A stretch of DNA of 64,000 bases from NCBI RefSeq assembly GCF_000165835.1, contig NC_014640.1:2232001-2296000 (forward strand), read 5' to 3'. The stretch comes from Achromobacter xylosoxidans A8 (GTDB lineage Bacteria; Pseudomonadota; Gammaproteobacteria; Burkholderiales; Burkholderiaceae_B). The notes beneath the pieces are model-generated. The model was not told the origin of the DNA and ran no database searches. It saw only the letters and a program-made list of their open reading frames with translations. Position numbers and translations under genes: made by a program. How positions within the stretch are numbered: the stretch's first letter is position 1; every line of letters begins with the position of its first letter. Shown here one piece after another: positions 40,669-49,467 of the stretch.

Positions 40669-41925
40669 ATGAAAGTAGCGGTATTGGGTGGCGGCATCAT
40701 CGGAATCTCCAGCGCCTGGTGGCTGAACCAGGCCGGCCACGACGTCGTGGTCATAGATCGCTGCACCGGTCCCGCCCAGGAAACCAGCCTGGCCAATGGC
40801 GCCCAGATCTCGGTTTCCTATGCCGAACCCTGGGCCAACCCGCAGGCCCCGTTCAAGTTGCTCAAATGGATGTTCCAGGATGATGCCCCGCTGCTGTTCC
40901 GTCCGCAGCTGGATTGGCGGCAATGGATGTGGGGGCTGTCGTTCCTGCGCGAGTGCCTGCCCAGCCGCCTGGCTCCGAATATCCGCGCCATGGTCCGCAT
41001 GGCGGAATACAGCCGCGCGACTCTGCGCGGCATGCGCGCGGAACTTGGTATCCAGTACGACCACCTGGAACGCGGCATCCTGAATTTCTACCGCGACCCG
41101 CACGAATTCGAAAATTCGCAGCGCGCCGCCGGCCTCATGCGCGATTTCGGCGTGGAACGCCGCGTGGTCTCGGCCGACGAAGTCATCGCCATCGAGCCCG
41201 CGCTGGCGCCGCACCGCCAGACCATCGTCGGTGGCGATTACACGCCCGAGGACGAAAGCGGCGACGTACACCTGTTCACCGTGGCCCTGGCCGAGCATTG
41301 CGCCCGGGCCGGCGTCGAATTCCGCTACAGCACGCGCGCCACGCGCCTGCTGACCGAGGGCGGCGCGGTGCAAAGCATCGAAATCATCGAACCCGACGGC
41401 CGTTACGGCGTCGTGTCGGCCGATGCCTACGTCGTGGCGATGGGTAGTTTCAGTCCCTATCTGCTGCGGCCGCTGGGCGTGCCTTGCAATGTCTATCCGG
41501 CCAAGGGCTATTCGGCGACGTTCCCGGTCATCAAGCCGGACGCCACGCCTACGGTCAGCCTGACGGACAGCAGCCACAAGGTCGTTTTCTCGCGCCTGGG
41601 CGACCGGCTGCGCATGGCCGGAACCGCGGAGCTGTCGGGCTATTCCCGCAGCCTGAACACCGGCCGCTGCGAAGCCATGACCCGGCTGGCGCGCGAACTT
41701 TTTCCCGATGCGCTCGATTTCGAGCGCGTCAGTTACTGGTCGGGCTTGCGCCCGTCCACTCCCTCGAATGTGCCCATCATCGGCCGCAGCCGTATTCCCA
41801 ACCTGTACGTCAACACAGGACACGGTACGCTCGGTTGGACGATGGGCGTTGGCTCGGGCCGGGCATTGGCCGATCTGCTCAGCGGACGGCGGCCGGAACC
41901 GGAGTTTCCTTTTCTTGGTCTGTGA
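40669..41925 (+). CDS. dadA: D-amino acid dehydrogenase (DadA-like FAD oxidase)
   Basis: FAD protein of 418 residues with a Rossmann start, VAVLGGGIIGISSAWWL, and a late GHGTLGWTMGVGSGRALADLL, both typical of DadA. It would deaminate D-amino acids, passing electrons to the respiratory chain. The start at ATG 40669 has AAGGAG at 40653-40658; an upstream in-frame ATG at 40612 lacks support. No alanine racemase gene adjoins it, so alanine as substrate is not shown. A binding-protein gene begins only five bases after the stop, suggesting one transcript. Confidence 0.85.
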   Translation: MKVAVLGGGIIGISSAWWLNQAGHDVVVIDRCTGPAQETSLANGAQISVSYAEPWANPQAPFKLLKWMFQDDAPLLFRPQLDWRQWMWGLSFLRECLPSRLAPNIRAMVRMAEYSRATLRGMRAELGIQYDHLERGILNFYRDPHEFENSQRAAGLMRDFGVERRVVSADEVIAIEPALAPHRQTIVGGDYTPEDESGDVHLFTVALAEHCARAGVEFRYSTRATRLLTEGGAVQSIEIIEPDGRYGVVSADAYVVAMGSFSPYLLRPLGVPCNVYPAKGYSATFPVIKPDATPTVSLTDSSHKVVFSRLGDRLRMAGTAELSGYSRSLNTGRCEAMTRLARELFPDALDFERVSYWSGLRPSTPSNVPIIGRSRIPNLYVNTGHGTLGWTMGVGSGRALADLLSGRRPEPEFPFLGL

Positions 41926-41929
41926 ACCT

Positions 41930-43270
41930 ATGAAGAATCTGCAATTGGCGGGCGTTGCCCGCGCGATGTTCGCCAGCCGGCGCGCATGGTTGTTCGGCGC
42001 CGCCATGGCGATGGCCGGCGCGGCGAATGCCGCCGCGGTCGAAATCCAGGTCTGGCACACGCTGACCGACGCAAACAAGGCCGAGTTCGAAAAGCTCGCC
42101 AAGCAATACAACAAGGAGCAGGACCAGGTCCGCGTGACGCTGCGCGGCTTCGCCTCGTCCAACGCGCTGGAACAGGAAGCCGTCACGGCGGTGAAGGCCA
42201 AGAAGGGCCCGAACCTGCTGCAGCTGACCGACAACCACTCGCCTGAAGTCGTCGCCCAGCACAAGGCCGTGCTGCCGCTGTATGAACTGCTGGCCAAGTA
42301 CCCGATCAAGGACCTGAACTGGTTCGTGCCGGCCACCAGCAGCTTCACGCGCGACAGCAAAGGCCGCCTGCTGGCCTTCCCCTGGATGGCCGAAGTGCCG
42401 GTGATGTTCTACAACACCGCTGCCTACAAGAAGGCCGGCCTGGATCCCAACAAGCCCGCGCGCACCTGGACCGCCCTGCAAGGCGAGCTGCTGAAACTGC
42501 GCGACGTGGCTGACATCGACTGCCCCTACGCCTCCAGCGACCAGGTCACGGTCCACCTGGAGAACCTGGCGCCGATCAACAACCAGCAGTTCACCAGCAA
42601 CAACAACGGGCTGGACGCGGTCACCAAGAAGTCGGCCGCGCCCGCCATGCAGTTCGACACGCTCTACATGCGCCATATCTCGCTGATGGTGAGCTGGAAG
42701 CGTTCGCTGCTGTTCATGGCGCACTCGGGCGACAACGCCAGCGACAAGCTGTTCGCCAAGGGCGAATGCGCCGTGCTGACGGCCAATACCGGCGCGTTCG
42801 GCCAGTTCCTCAATACCAAGTCGTTGTCCTTCGGCGTGGCGCCGCTGCCTTACTACGACCAGGTCACCAAGGATGGCGGCAAGCCGTTCGTGAGCGGTTC
42901 GGCGCTGTGGGCGCTGGAAGGCCATCCCCAGGCCGAGGAAAAGGCCACGGCGCAGTTCCTGGCCTGGCTGTCCAAGCCCGTCATCGCGGCGGAATGGCAT
43001 CAGCGCACCGGCTACCTGCCGCTGACCGAAGCCGCTTTCCGCGCGTCGGACGTGTCGTTCTATGAGCGGATTCCGGGCGTCCAGGCGCTGATTGCTTCAA
43101 TGCGCGCCAACCCCACGGCGAATAGCCGCGGTTTCCGCATGGCCAACTACGAGCGCATCGAGCCTGTGCTGAACCAGCAACTCAACGAGGCCTTCGAAGG
43201 CAAGGTGCCGCCGGTCGCGGCGCTGAACAACGCCGCCACGCAAGCGCGCAGCATCGCCGCACAACGCTGA
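41930..43270 (+). CDS. extracellular solute-binding protein (UgpB-like, family 1)
   Basis: Periplasmic receptor of 446 residues with a signal peptide ending near ANAA (about residue 34) and a family-1 fold beginning VEIQVWHTLTDANKAEFEKL, as in glycerol-3-phosphate and sugar receptors. The ABC permease and ATPase genes that normally accompany it are absent, so it may serve a system encoded elsewhere. It starts five bases after the DadA-like gene and is closed by a strong terminator. The ligand is unknown; the UgpB label is by similarity only. Confidence 0.82.
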   Translation: MKNLQLAGVARAMFASRRAWLFGAAMAMAGAANAAAVEIQVWHTLTDANKAEFEKLAKQYNKEQDQVRVTLRGFASSNALEQEAVTAVKAKKGPNLLQLTDNHSPEVVAQHKAVLPLYELLAKYPIKDLNWFVPATSSFTRDSKGRLLAFPWMAEVPVMFYNTAAYKKAGLDPNKPARTWTALQGELLKLRDVADIDCPYASSDQVTVHLENLAPINNQQFTSNNNGLDAVTKKSAAPAMQFDTLYMRHISLMVSWKRSLLFMAHSGDNASDKLFAKGECAVLTANTGAFGQFLNTKSLSFGVAPLPYYDQVTKDGGKPFVSGSALWALEGHPQAEEKATAQFLAWLSKPVIAAEWHQRTGYLPLTEAAFRASDVSFYERIPGVQALIASMRANPTANSRGFRMANYERIEPVLNQQLNEAFEGKVPPVAALNNAATQARSIAAQR

Positions 43271-43308
43271 TCCAGGCGGGCGGCGCACGCGTCGCCGCAC
43301 CCTGACGC

Positions 43309-43338
43309 AAGCCCGGTCTCAGGACCGGGCTTTTTTTT
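43309..43338 (+). terminator. rho-independent terminator after the binding protein gene
   Basis: AAGCCCGGTC (43309-43318), a TCAG loop and GACCGGGCTT (43323-43332) run into eight T (43331-43338). It isolates the pilus operon from upstream transcription. Confidence 0.92.
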
Positions 43339-43460
43339 GTCCCACCGCCGCGCGACCAAACCATCCATGCGTACATGCCAGTCTGGCGACGAGTCGGCCG
43401 CTCGTACACCATGCCTCTCATGCGTATCGATTCCGGTGCGCCTTTCGCTCGCGGTGAGGC

Positions 43461-44330
43461 ATGGTTCGTTTCTTCTTCCTGGCGGCAGGGCTGTCCTGCC
43501 TGGGGGCCTGCACAGGGGCCGGCAAGAGTCCGGCCGCATCCACATGGGAAGCCTCGCGGCAGGCTGCCCAAGGCTTCCGCTTCGACTGGAAGTTGTCCGG
43601 CGACCCCTCTGTTGCGCCGATGCAGGTGTTCGACGACGGCAAGGAAACCTGGCTGCAGTTCGCGCCGGGGCAGGCGTTGCCGGCGATTTTCGGTGTTGGC
43701 AGCGATGGCGAACGGGCCTTGCCGTACGTGAGGCGCGATCCCTATGTCGTGCTGGCAGGAGGGTGGAACGGCTTGCTGTTTCGCGGCGGGCGCCTGATGG
43801 CCCGCGCGCAGCGTGTGCCGGCGGTCGCGGACGCCAGGCCGGCAGGTGGGGCGGGGATCAGGCCGCAGGATGAACCTGCGCCTCTGGCGCTGGCCGCCGC
43901 GGCTGAACGCATCGGCCCGGCGCGGCCTGCCGAGCCGGCGTCGCACGTCATCGGCGCGTTGCAAGCCGCCGGACCACTGGCCGGTGCGGCGTCGGCCGGC
44001 GCTACTGCGCCGGCACCGATGGCGGCGCCGCAGCAGGTCTATCGCGCTGCTCCCCCGGACGCCACGCTGCGAGCCGTTCTTGCGCGTTGGGCGGACCTCG
44101 CTGGCTGGACCTTCCAGCCGCAGCACTGGGCCGTGGACGTGGACATACCCTTGTCAGCCACGGCCGAGTTCTCCGGTGACTTCAAATCCGCCGTGCGTGA
44201 ACTGCTGGGCGCCACCGAGCTCGCCGAAAAGCCCTTGCAGCCATGCTTCTACGGCAACCGGGTGTTGCGCGTGGTGCCGCTGGCGCAGTCCTGCACGCGG
44301 ATGGCCGCGCCAGGGGGGGCTGCGGCATGA
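43461..44330 (+). CDS. pilL: PilL/TcpQ-like pilus lipoprotein
   Basis: First gene of the pilus operon, a 289-residue exported protein. A lipobox LGAC (Cys17) predicts a lipoprotein; the C-terminal part (about residues 190-285) resembles the TcpQ domain that helps the secretin assemble in type IVb pilus systems such as R64 PilL and the toxin co-regulated pilus. The middle is Ala/Pro-rich and probably a linker. ATG 43461 has GGTGAGG close upstream. Its stop overlaps the next start. The PilL label is by domain and order; overall similarity to plasmid PilL is probably low. Confidence 0.75.
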   Translation: MVRFFFLAAGLSCLGACTGAGKSPAASTWEASRQAAQGFRFDWKLSGDPSVAPMQVFDDGKETWLQFAPGQALPAIFGVGSDGERALPYVRRDPYVVLAGGWNGLLFRGGRLMARAQRVPAVADARPAGGAGIRPQDEPAPLALAAAAERIGPARPAEPASHVIGALQAAGPLAGAASAGATAPAPMAAPQQVYRAAPPDATLRAVLARWADLAGWTFQPQHWAVDVDIPLSATAEFSGDFKSAVRELLGATELAEKPLQPCFYGNRVLRVVPLAQSCTRMAAPGGAAA

Positions 44331-45913
44331 TGCGGATACTGTGCTTGTCTGTCGTTGTCTCTGGTGTGTTGGGCGGCTGCGCGGCGTCGCAGCAGGCGGC
44401 GGATCAGCGCCTTGCGGCAAACACGCGTCAGGCCCAGGTGGCTGCCCACCAGCAGGCCTTTGTCGAAGGGCTGTCGGACCGCGCCGCACGCATCGCGGCC
44501 CAGGACGTCGCCATGCCGTGGCTGGCCGGCAAACCACAGCCCCTGGCGCGGGAAGTGGCGCTGCCGCCCGCGTTGCGTGAGAACGTGCGGACCACCTTGA
44601 TGCTGGCCGACGACGCCGACCTGTCTGCGCTGGCCCAGCGCCTGACGGCCGCCACCGGCATCGCGGTGCGGGTGCGGCCGGATGCCTTGCTGCCGCTGGA
44701 ATTGTTCCTGCCCCGGTTGGCCGTCAACGGCGCCTTGTCCATTCCGGCGCCGGTCAGCCTGGAGGTCCGCGCTGGCGGGCAGCCGCTGGCCGACCTGCTC
44801 GACGCGCTGGCCGCGCGCTTCTCGGTGCATTGGCGCTACGAGCACAACGCGCTCGAGTTCTACCGCACCGAGACCCGCGTGTTCGATTTGCGCGCCTTGT
44901 CGCTGACCAGCAAGGTGGATGTCCGCCTTGGCCGCGAGGGCAGCCCGGAAGGAGAAGGCTTTGAGAGCACCTCCAACACGTCCTTGTCGGCGGGCCAGCA
45001 CGATGCGGTGGCTATCCTGCGCGCCAACATCGCGCCGTTCCTGACGCGTTCCGGCGTGGTGGCCGACGCGGTCGAGGGCGCCACCTCGATCGTCGTCACG
45101 GACACCCCCGAGGCGCTGGAACGTGTCGCCCGCTACCTCGAGCGCGAGAACAAGGCGCTGACCCGCCGCGTCCGGCTGGTGTTCGAGGAAATCACCGTCG
45201 TCGCCAACGATGCCACCTCGGGCGGCATCGACTGGAACGTCGTCTACGCCGCGGCCGGGGCGGCGGCGCGGCTGGCGCTGCCGGGCGCGGGGGCGGGCGG
45301 GGGCAGCCTGGATGCCTCCATGGCCCGGGGGCCCTTCCAGGGCACGCAAGCCATTGTTTCCGCGCTCAGCACGATGGGAGCCGTCGTACGGCACAACAAA
45401 GTTCCCATCCTGACCCTGAACCGCCGTCCGGTCACGCACGCGGTAAGAACCACGTTCAGCTACATCGACCGGGTGCAGAGTACCGCCGTCCCCGGTACCA
45501 CGGCGGGGGGCGCCAACGGCTCGCTGCCGGCGGTATCCATCAGCCAGAAGGAAGAGACGGTAGGTTCGTTCCTGACGTTGTTGCCGGATATCCAGGAGGA
45601 CGGCCAGATCCTGCTGTCGCTCGCCTATGACAACGCGGTCGCCCAGCCCCTGAAGACCATCACCTTCGGCGAGCGCGGCAACCAGGTGCAGGTGCAGCAG
45701 GTCACGATCGACGGCAACGGCACGGTGCAGCAGGTCGAGCTGCGTCCCGGCCAGCCCATCATCGTTTCCGGTTTCGACCGCAGCCAGGACCAGCATGACC
45801 GCCAACGGCTCGCGCCGGGGCTGCCGCTCATCGCGGGCGGCCTGGACAGCGCCTCCACGGAACGCATGACGACCCTGGTGCTGGTGACCGCCCAGGTCGA
45901 GGAAGGGTACTAG
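44327..45913 (+). CDS. pilN: PilN-family type IVb pilus secretin lipoprotein
   Basis: Outer-membrane pore of the pilus, 528 residues. A lipobox LGGC (Cys18) is followed by short N-domains and the secretin core from about residue 280 (NKALTRRVRLVFEEITVVA to the C-terminal TEMTTLVLVTAQVEEG-type end). The order of domains and length fit R64 PilN (about 560 residues) and bundle-forming pilus BfpB. ATG 44327 overlaps the pilL stop; ATG 44330 is equally possible. It should form the ring through which the PilS fibre passes. Confidence 0.88.
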   Translation: MMRILCLSVVVSGVLGGCAASQQAADQRLAANTRQAQVAAHQQAFVEGLSDRAARIAAQDVAMPWLAGKPQPLAREVALPPALRENVRTTLMLADDADLSALAQRLTAATGIAVRVRPDALLPLELFLPRLAVNGALSIPAPVSLEVRAGGQPLADLLDALAARFSVHWRYEHNALEFYRTETRVFDLRALSLTSKVDVRLGREGSPEGEGFESTSNTSLSAGQHDAVAILRANIAPFLTRSGVVADAVEGATSIVVTDTPEALERVARYLERENKALTRRVRLVFEEITVVANDATSGGIDWNVVYAAAGAAARLALPGAGAGGGSLDASMARGPFQGTQAIVSALSTMGAVVRHNKVPILTLNRRPVTHAVRTTFSYIDRVQSTAVPGTTAGGANGSLPAVSISQKEETVGSFLTLLPDIQEDGQILLSLAYDNAVAQPLKTITFGERGNQVQVQQVTIDGNGTVQQVELRPGQPIIVSGFDRSQDQHDRQRLAPGLPLIAGGLDSASTERMTTLVLVTAQVEEGY

Positions 45914-45915
45914 GC

Positions 45916-47238
45916 GTGGAACGGGTCCCTCTCTCCTTGTTGCTTGACGTTCCAGACACAGGCCGCACCTTGGCATTCGGTTTGCGTTGGTTCGCCCTGA
46001 TCGGCTCCAACATTCCCGCGCTGGCGCGTTCGCGCGGGCGCCGCTTGCGGGCCAGCCACTACGTGGTGGGCGGAGCGCCGGCCATGGTGGCCGGTTATGG
46101 CCGCGTGCGTCCGTCGTGGCGTGGCGGTTCGCGAGCGGGGCGGGGCGGGCATCGGCACATCCAGGCGGCCGCGCAACTGTATGCCCTGCTGTATCCGGAT
46201 GGGGGCCACAGCCTGATCAGCCTGCCCGGCGGCGGGCACTGGTTGGTGGCGGCGCAGCGCGGCACCGTGCTGTCGCAGGCGGACAGAGTGTTCGCCACGC
46301 TCGACGAAGCCTTGCGCGAACAGGCGCTGTTGCGCGCCCGGCGGCCGGGGTTGCCGGCGCAGGAAGCCGGCGAAGCCTGGGCCTTGCTGATGCAGGCGGC
46401 GGACCCGGCCGCGCGCCTGGCCGTGTTGTCGTCGCGCTGGGGCGAGCTGCCGCTGGCGTTCCGGTTGTTCCTGGCCTGCGCGGGGGTTGCCGCCATTGCT
46501 CCGCAATTGTGGAGCAGCTTGATAGCCCCATGGTCCGGCCGCGAACCACCCGCCCATGCCGATCCGCAGGGCCTGGAGCCGCAGCCGGATCCGTACCAGG
46601 TCCTGTTGCGAAGCACCGTGGTTCACGCTCCCGGCGAAGTCACCCGCCTGCTGGACGGTTTGGGCAGATTGCCGATACAGATGCGCGGCTGGGCGCTGAG
46701 CCGCGCGCGTTGCCTGGCTGCGGAGCAGGCCTGGAATTGTTCCGCTGTCTACGTCAGGGCTCATCCTCAGGCTGCCAACGACGTCCTGCACGCGCTGCGG
46801 CCCGTCGGCTGGCAGGTTTCATTTCAGCCTCTGGAGGAAGCCACGCTGTCTTGGCGCACGGCGTCCTCGCCGACTTGGCTGGCGGACAGGGTTCTGCCCA
46901 CCTCGCTGCAGCTCGACACCGGGATGGTCGCCGCGTTGCAAAGGATGCGGGCGGCCTTTACTTCCGTCGTTCTGGCGACGGCATTGCCGCTGCCCTTGCC
47001 CACGCAGTCGCCGCCTGCCACCGGGCAGGCTGGCGTCACATACGCGGCGCGGCCTGTTATCCGCAGCCGCGCCATCACCTTGCGGGGGCCGCTACGTTCC
47101 TTCGCGCTGCTGGATGGCGCCATCGTGGCGGCCAAATGGTCCCGCCTGTCGCTGGACATCCAGGCGCAACCCCGGCCGAGCCTCGTCTCCAGCACGCTGG
47201 TTGCCGAACTACAGGGAGAAATCTATGAACACGAATAG
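45916..47238 (+). CDS. pilO: PilO2-family pilus assembly protein
   Basis: Inner-membrane assembly protein of 440 residues. One membrane helix (about residues 178-197, FRLFLACAGVAAIAPQLW) divides a cytoplasmic N-terminal part from a periplasmic C-terminal part, as in R64 PilO. It should link the cytoplasmic ATPase and PilR to periplasmic partners. The start is GTG 45916, two bases after the pilN stop, with GGAAGG at 45901-45906. It overlaps pilP by 14 bases. The identity rests on order, topology and general resemblance. Confidence 0.78.
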   Translation: MERVPLSLLLDVPDTGRTLAFGLRWFALIGSNIPALARSRGRRLRASHYVVGGAPAMVAGYGRVRPSWRGGSRAGRGGHRHIQAAAQLYALLYPDGGHSLISLPGGGHWLVAAQRGTVLSQADRVFATLDEALREQALLRARRPGLPAQEAGEAWALLMQAADPAARLAVLSSRWGELPLAFRLFLACAGVAAIAPQLWSSLIAPWSGREPPAHADPQGLEPQPDPYQVLLRSTVVHAPGEVTRLLDGLGRLPIQMRGWALSRARCLAAEQAWNCSAVYVRAHPQAANDVLHALRPVGWQVSFQPLEEATLSWRTASSPTWLADRVLPTSLQLDTGMVAALQRMRAAFTSVVLATALPLPLPTQSPPATGQAGVTYAARPVIRSRAITLRGPLRSFALLDGAIVAAKWSRLSLDIQAQPRPSLVSSTLVAELQGEIYEHE

Positions 47239-47719
47239 GGGCGGCGGCGCGCGCCCGCACCTCGCGGCAGGCTTCATCGGGCGCCTGCTCGTGTCAGCCG
47301 CGCTGGTGCCTGCCGCCCACGGCCAGCCGGCGCCGCAGGCCGAGGAACCGCGACCGTGGCCAGAGACCGAAACCGTGCGCGCCTTGCTGCGTGCGGATGC
47401 GGCGGCTGCCCTGGCGGACTGCCGGGTCCCCGGCCTGTGCCGTCAGGGGGCCGAGTTCGCGGCGTCGGTAGCGCCACCCGCCAGGGCCTCCGACGAGATC
47501 CGGGTAATGGCGATTTTCGGTCTTGCGCGGCGCTTGAGCGTCGATATCGCCATCAATGGTGCCGTACTCCGCTATCAGGCGGGTAGGGGCGAACCTGTCG
47601 CGGGAGCCGTCGACAGCCGCGCTTACCTGTTGCTGGCCATCGACGATAGCTGCGTGAAGTTGCGCCGCGGCGATACCGAACGCACAGCTTGCGTCGATGC
47701 GGGCAGGGGGCAGCCATGA
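47225..47719 (+). CDS. pilP: PilP-family pilus protein
   Basis: Small exported protein of 164 residues with a signal-like hydrophobic stretch (about residues 14-34). It fits R64-type PilP in size, position and the presence of a short periplasmic domain with a cysteine pair at CRVPGLC and two further cysteines. Its part in assembly is not well known. The start has AGGGAG upstream and lies inside pilO; the stop overlaps the pilQ start (ATGA). Confidence 0.72.
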   Translation: MNTNRGGGARPHLAAGFIGRLLVSAALVPAAHGQPAPQAEEPRPWPETETVRALLRADAAAALADCRVPGLCRQGAEFAASVAPPARASDEIRVMAIFGLARRLSVDIAINGAVLRYQAGRGEPVAGAVDSRAYLLLAIDDSCVKLRRGDTERTACVDAGRGQP

Positions 47720-49467
47720 CCGTGCATGCCCTTCAGCCCGTCGCGACGCATGCCGATGTGGGGCTTCCCACGGTGGCGGGCTGGGAGCCGCCCCAGCTTC
47801 AAACGCCTGAAGACATCGCCCGCCTGCAGCCACCATTCGCGCGACCGCTCGGGCGCGACTTCGATCTCGCCGCGCTCGCCGGCAGGCTGTGTCCCGTATT
47901 GCTGGAAAGCGGCGAGGTCGCTGTGTTCGCCGTAAAGGACTACACACTGGGCGATCAGATCGACGAGGTCGAGCGCATGGTGCTGGCGCGCGGCTATCGG
48001 CTGGCGCGCGTGCCGCGCTATCAGCTGCCCGCGCCGCTGCTGTTGATGATCGCCCGCGGGCAGTTGGCGGCGCCAGCGTTGGCCGGGCGCGGCAAGCAGC
48101 GGCAGGAGGAGCGAGCCTCGGCCCTGGCCGCGATGTTCCTCGACATCGTGGGCTGGGGCGTGGCGCAGGGAGCGAGCGACGTGCACATCAACGTCAACCG
48201 GCGCCGTGCCGCCTGCGAGATTCGCTACACCATCGGCGGGGAATACGTGGGCACGGAACGCTTTGCGGGCCTGTCCAACGCGACGCTGCTGGAGGTCCTG
48301 GCGGTGGCCTGGATGGATGTCAAGGGAGGCAACGGCGCGGTGTTCGACCCGGCGCTCGAGCAGCAAGGGCGCATCGGGCTGGACATCGATGGCGTACCCA
48401 TCGTGCTGCGCTGGGCTTCACTGGCCGCCGATGCCGGGCCTTCGGTCTGCTTGCGCATCTTGCGACTGGACGCGACCGCCAACGCCGATCTACTGGCCTT
48501 GGGCTACCTGCCCACGCAGGTGGAAATCCTTGCCCGAGCGCGCGAGCGCGAAGGCGGAGCCATCGTGCTGGCAGGCGTGGTCGGCTCCGGCAAATCGACC
48601 ACCATCGCGACGCTGATGCGCGGCATCGCGCCCACCCGCAAGGCCATCACGCTGGAGGATCCGGTCGAATACGTCATCGACAATGCCTTGCAGAACACGC
48701 TGGGAGGGGCTCTGGCGGAATCAGCCTGGCCGGCGTTCGACGCCAAGCTCAAGACCATCAAGCGCTCGGCGATGAATGACCTGCTGATCGGCGAGATCCG
48801 GGACATGGACACCGGCCGGGCGTTCATGGACCTGGCCGGCTCCGGCGTCAGCCTGTACACGACCACCCACGCCGCTGGCGCCGTGCTGATACCCGAACGC
48901 TTGGCATCGGATTCGATCGGCGTGTCGCGGGATTTTCTGGCTACGCCCGGCATCCTCAAGCTCTTGGTCTACCAGACCTTGCTGCCGCGCCTGTGCAGCC
49001 ATTGTTCGCTGCCCGTGGACAGTTTGTGGTCCAGAGCAGCCGACGGCGGCAAGCGCCCGGACTGGCAGGCATGGTCGAAGCGGATGCAGCAGGAGTTCCT
49101 GCTGGATCTCGCCACGCTCAGGGTCAGGAATGCGGCGGGTTGCAGCGCTTGCAGGCGGCCGCAACTGCCTGAGTTGAACGGCATCTCCGGCCGCAGCGTG
49201 GCAGCCGAAATGCTTGAGCCCGAGCGTGTCGAAGGTTTTTTTGAGCGCGTGCGCGCACGCGACAACGTCGGGCTCAAGCGCCTGGCCGAGGCCGCCGGCC
49301 CTACGGTCTGGCGCAGCGAGACTGCGCGCGGTGCATCGGCGCGGGACTGCGCTCTGTATAAGGTCAGCTGCGGAGAAGTCGATCCTCGTTCCCTGCTGCG
49401 CCGCTTCGATTTTCCGTCGCCCGTGCCTGCGCGCGGCGTCGGCGCCGGCGGGGGCGGCCATGGCTAG
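47716..49467 (+). CDS. pilQ: PilQ-type pilus extension ATPase
   Basis: Cytoplasmic hexameric ATPase (GspE/PilB family), 583 residues, that powers pilus growth. Walker A is GVVGSGKSTT (Lys293), the Asp box follows as LEDPVEYVI, and a Walker B/His box region follows with LIGEIRDMD. Two CxxC pairs (CSHC and CSAC) near the C-terminus form the zinc knuckle of GspE-type enzymes. No separate PilT retraction ATPase is present, as in R64. It overlaps pilP by four bases and pilR by eight. Confidence 0.9.
   Translation: MTVHALQPVATHADVGLPTVAGWEPPQLQTPEDIARLQPPFARPLGRDFDLAALAGRLCPVLLESGEVAVFAVKDYTLGDQIDEVERMVLARGYRLARVPRYQLPAPLLLMIARGQLAAPALAGRGKQRQEERASALAAMFLDIVGWGVAQGASDVHINVNRRRAACEIRYTIGGEYVGTERFAGLSNATLLEVLAVAWMDVKGGNGAVFDPALEQQGRIGLDIDGVPIVLRWASLAADAGPSVCLRILRLDATANADLLALGYLPTQVEILARAREREGGAIVLAGVVGSGKSTTIATLMRGIAPTRKAITLEDPVEYVIDNALQNTLGGALAESAWPAFDAKLKTIKRSAMNDLLIGEIRDMDTGRAFMDLAGSGVSLYTTTHAAGAVLIPERLASDSIGVSRDFLATPGILKLLVYQTLLPRLCSHCSLPVDSLWSRAADGGKRPDWQAWSKRMQQEFLLDLATLRVRNAAGCSACRRPQLPELNGISGRSVAAEMLEPERVEGFFERVRARDNVGLKRLAEAAGPTVWRSETARGASARDCALYKVSCGEVDPRSLLRRFDFPSPVPARGVGAGGGGHG

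Noticed and set aside
40444..42360. Long open frame (638 codons) on the minus strand across the DadA-like and binding protein genes
   Set aside because: It is antisense to two well-recognised genes, encodes low-complexity Arg/Gly/Ala/Gln-rich sequence and is typical of GC-rich shadow frames.
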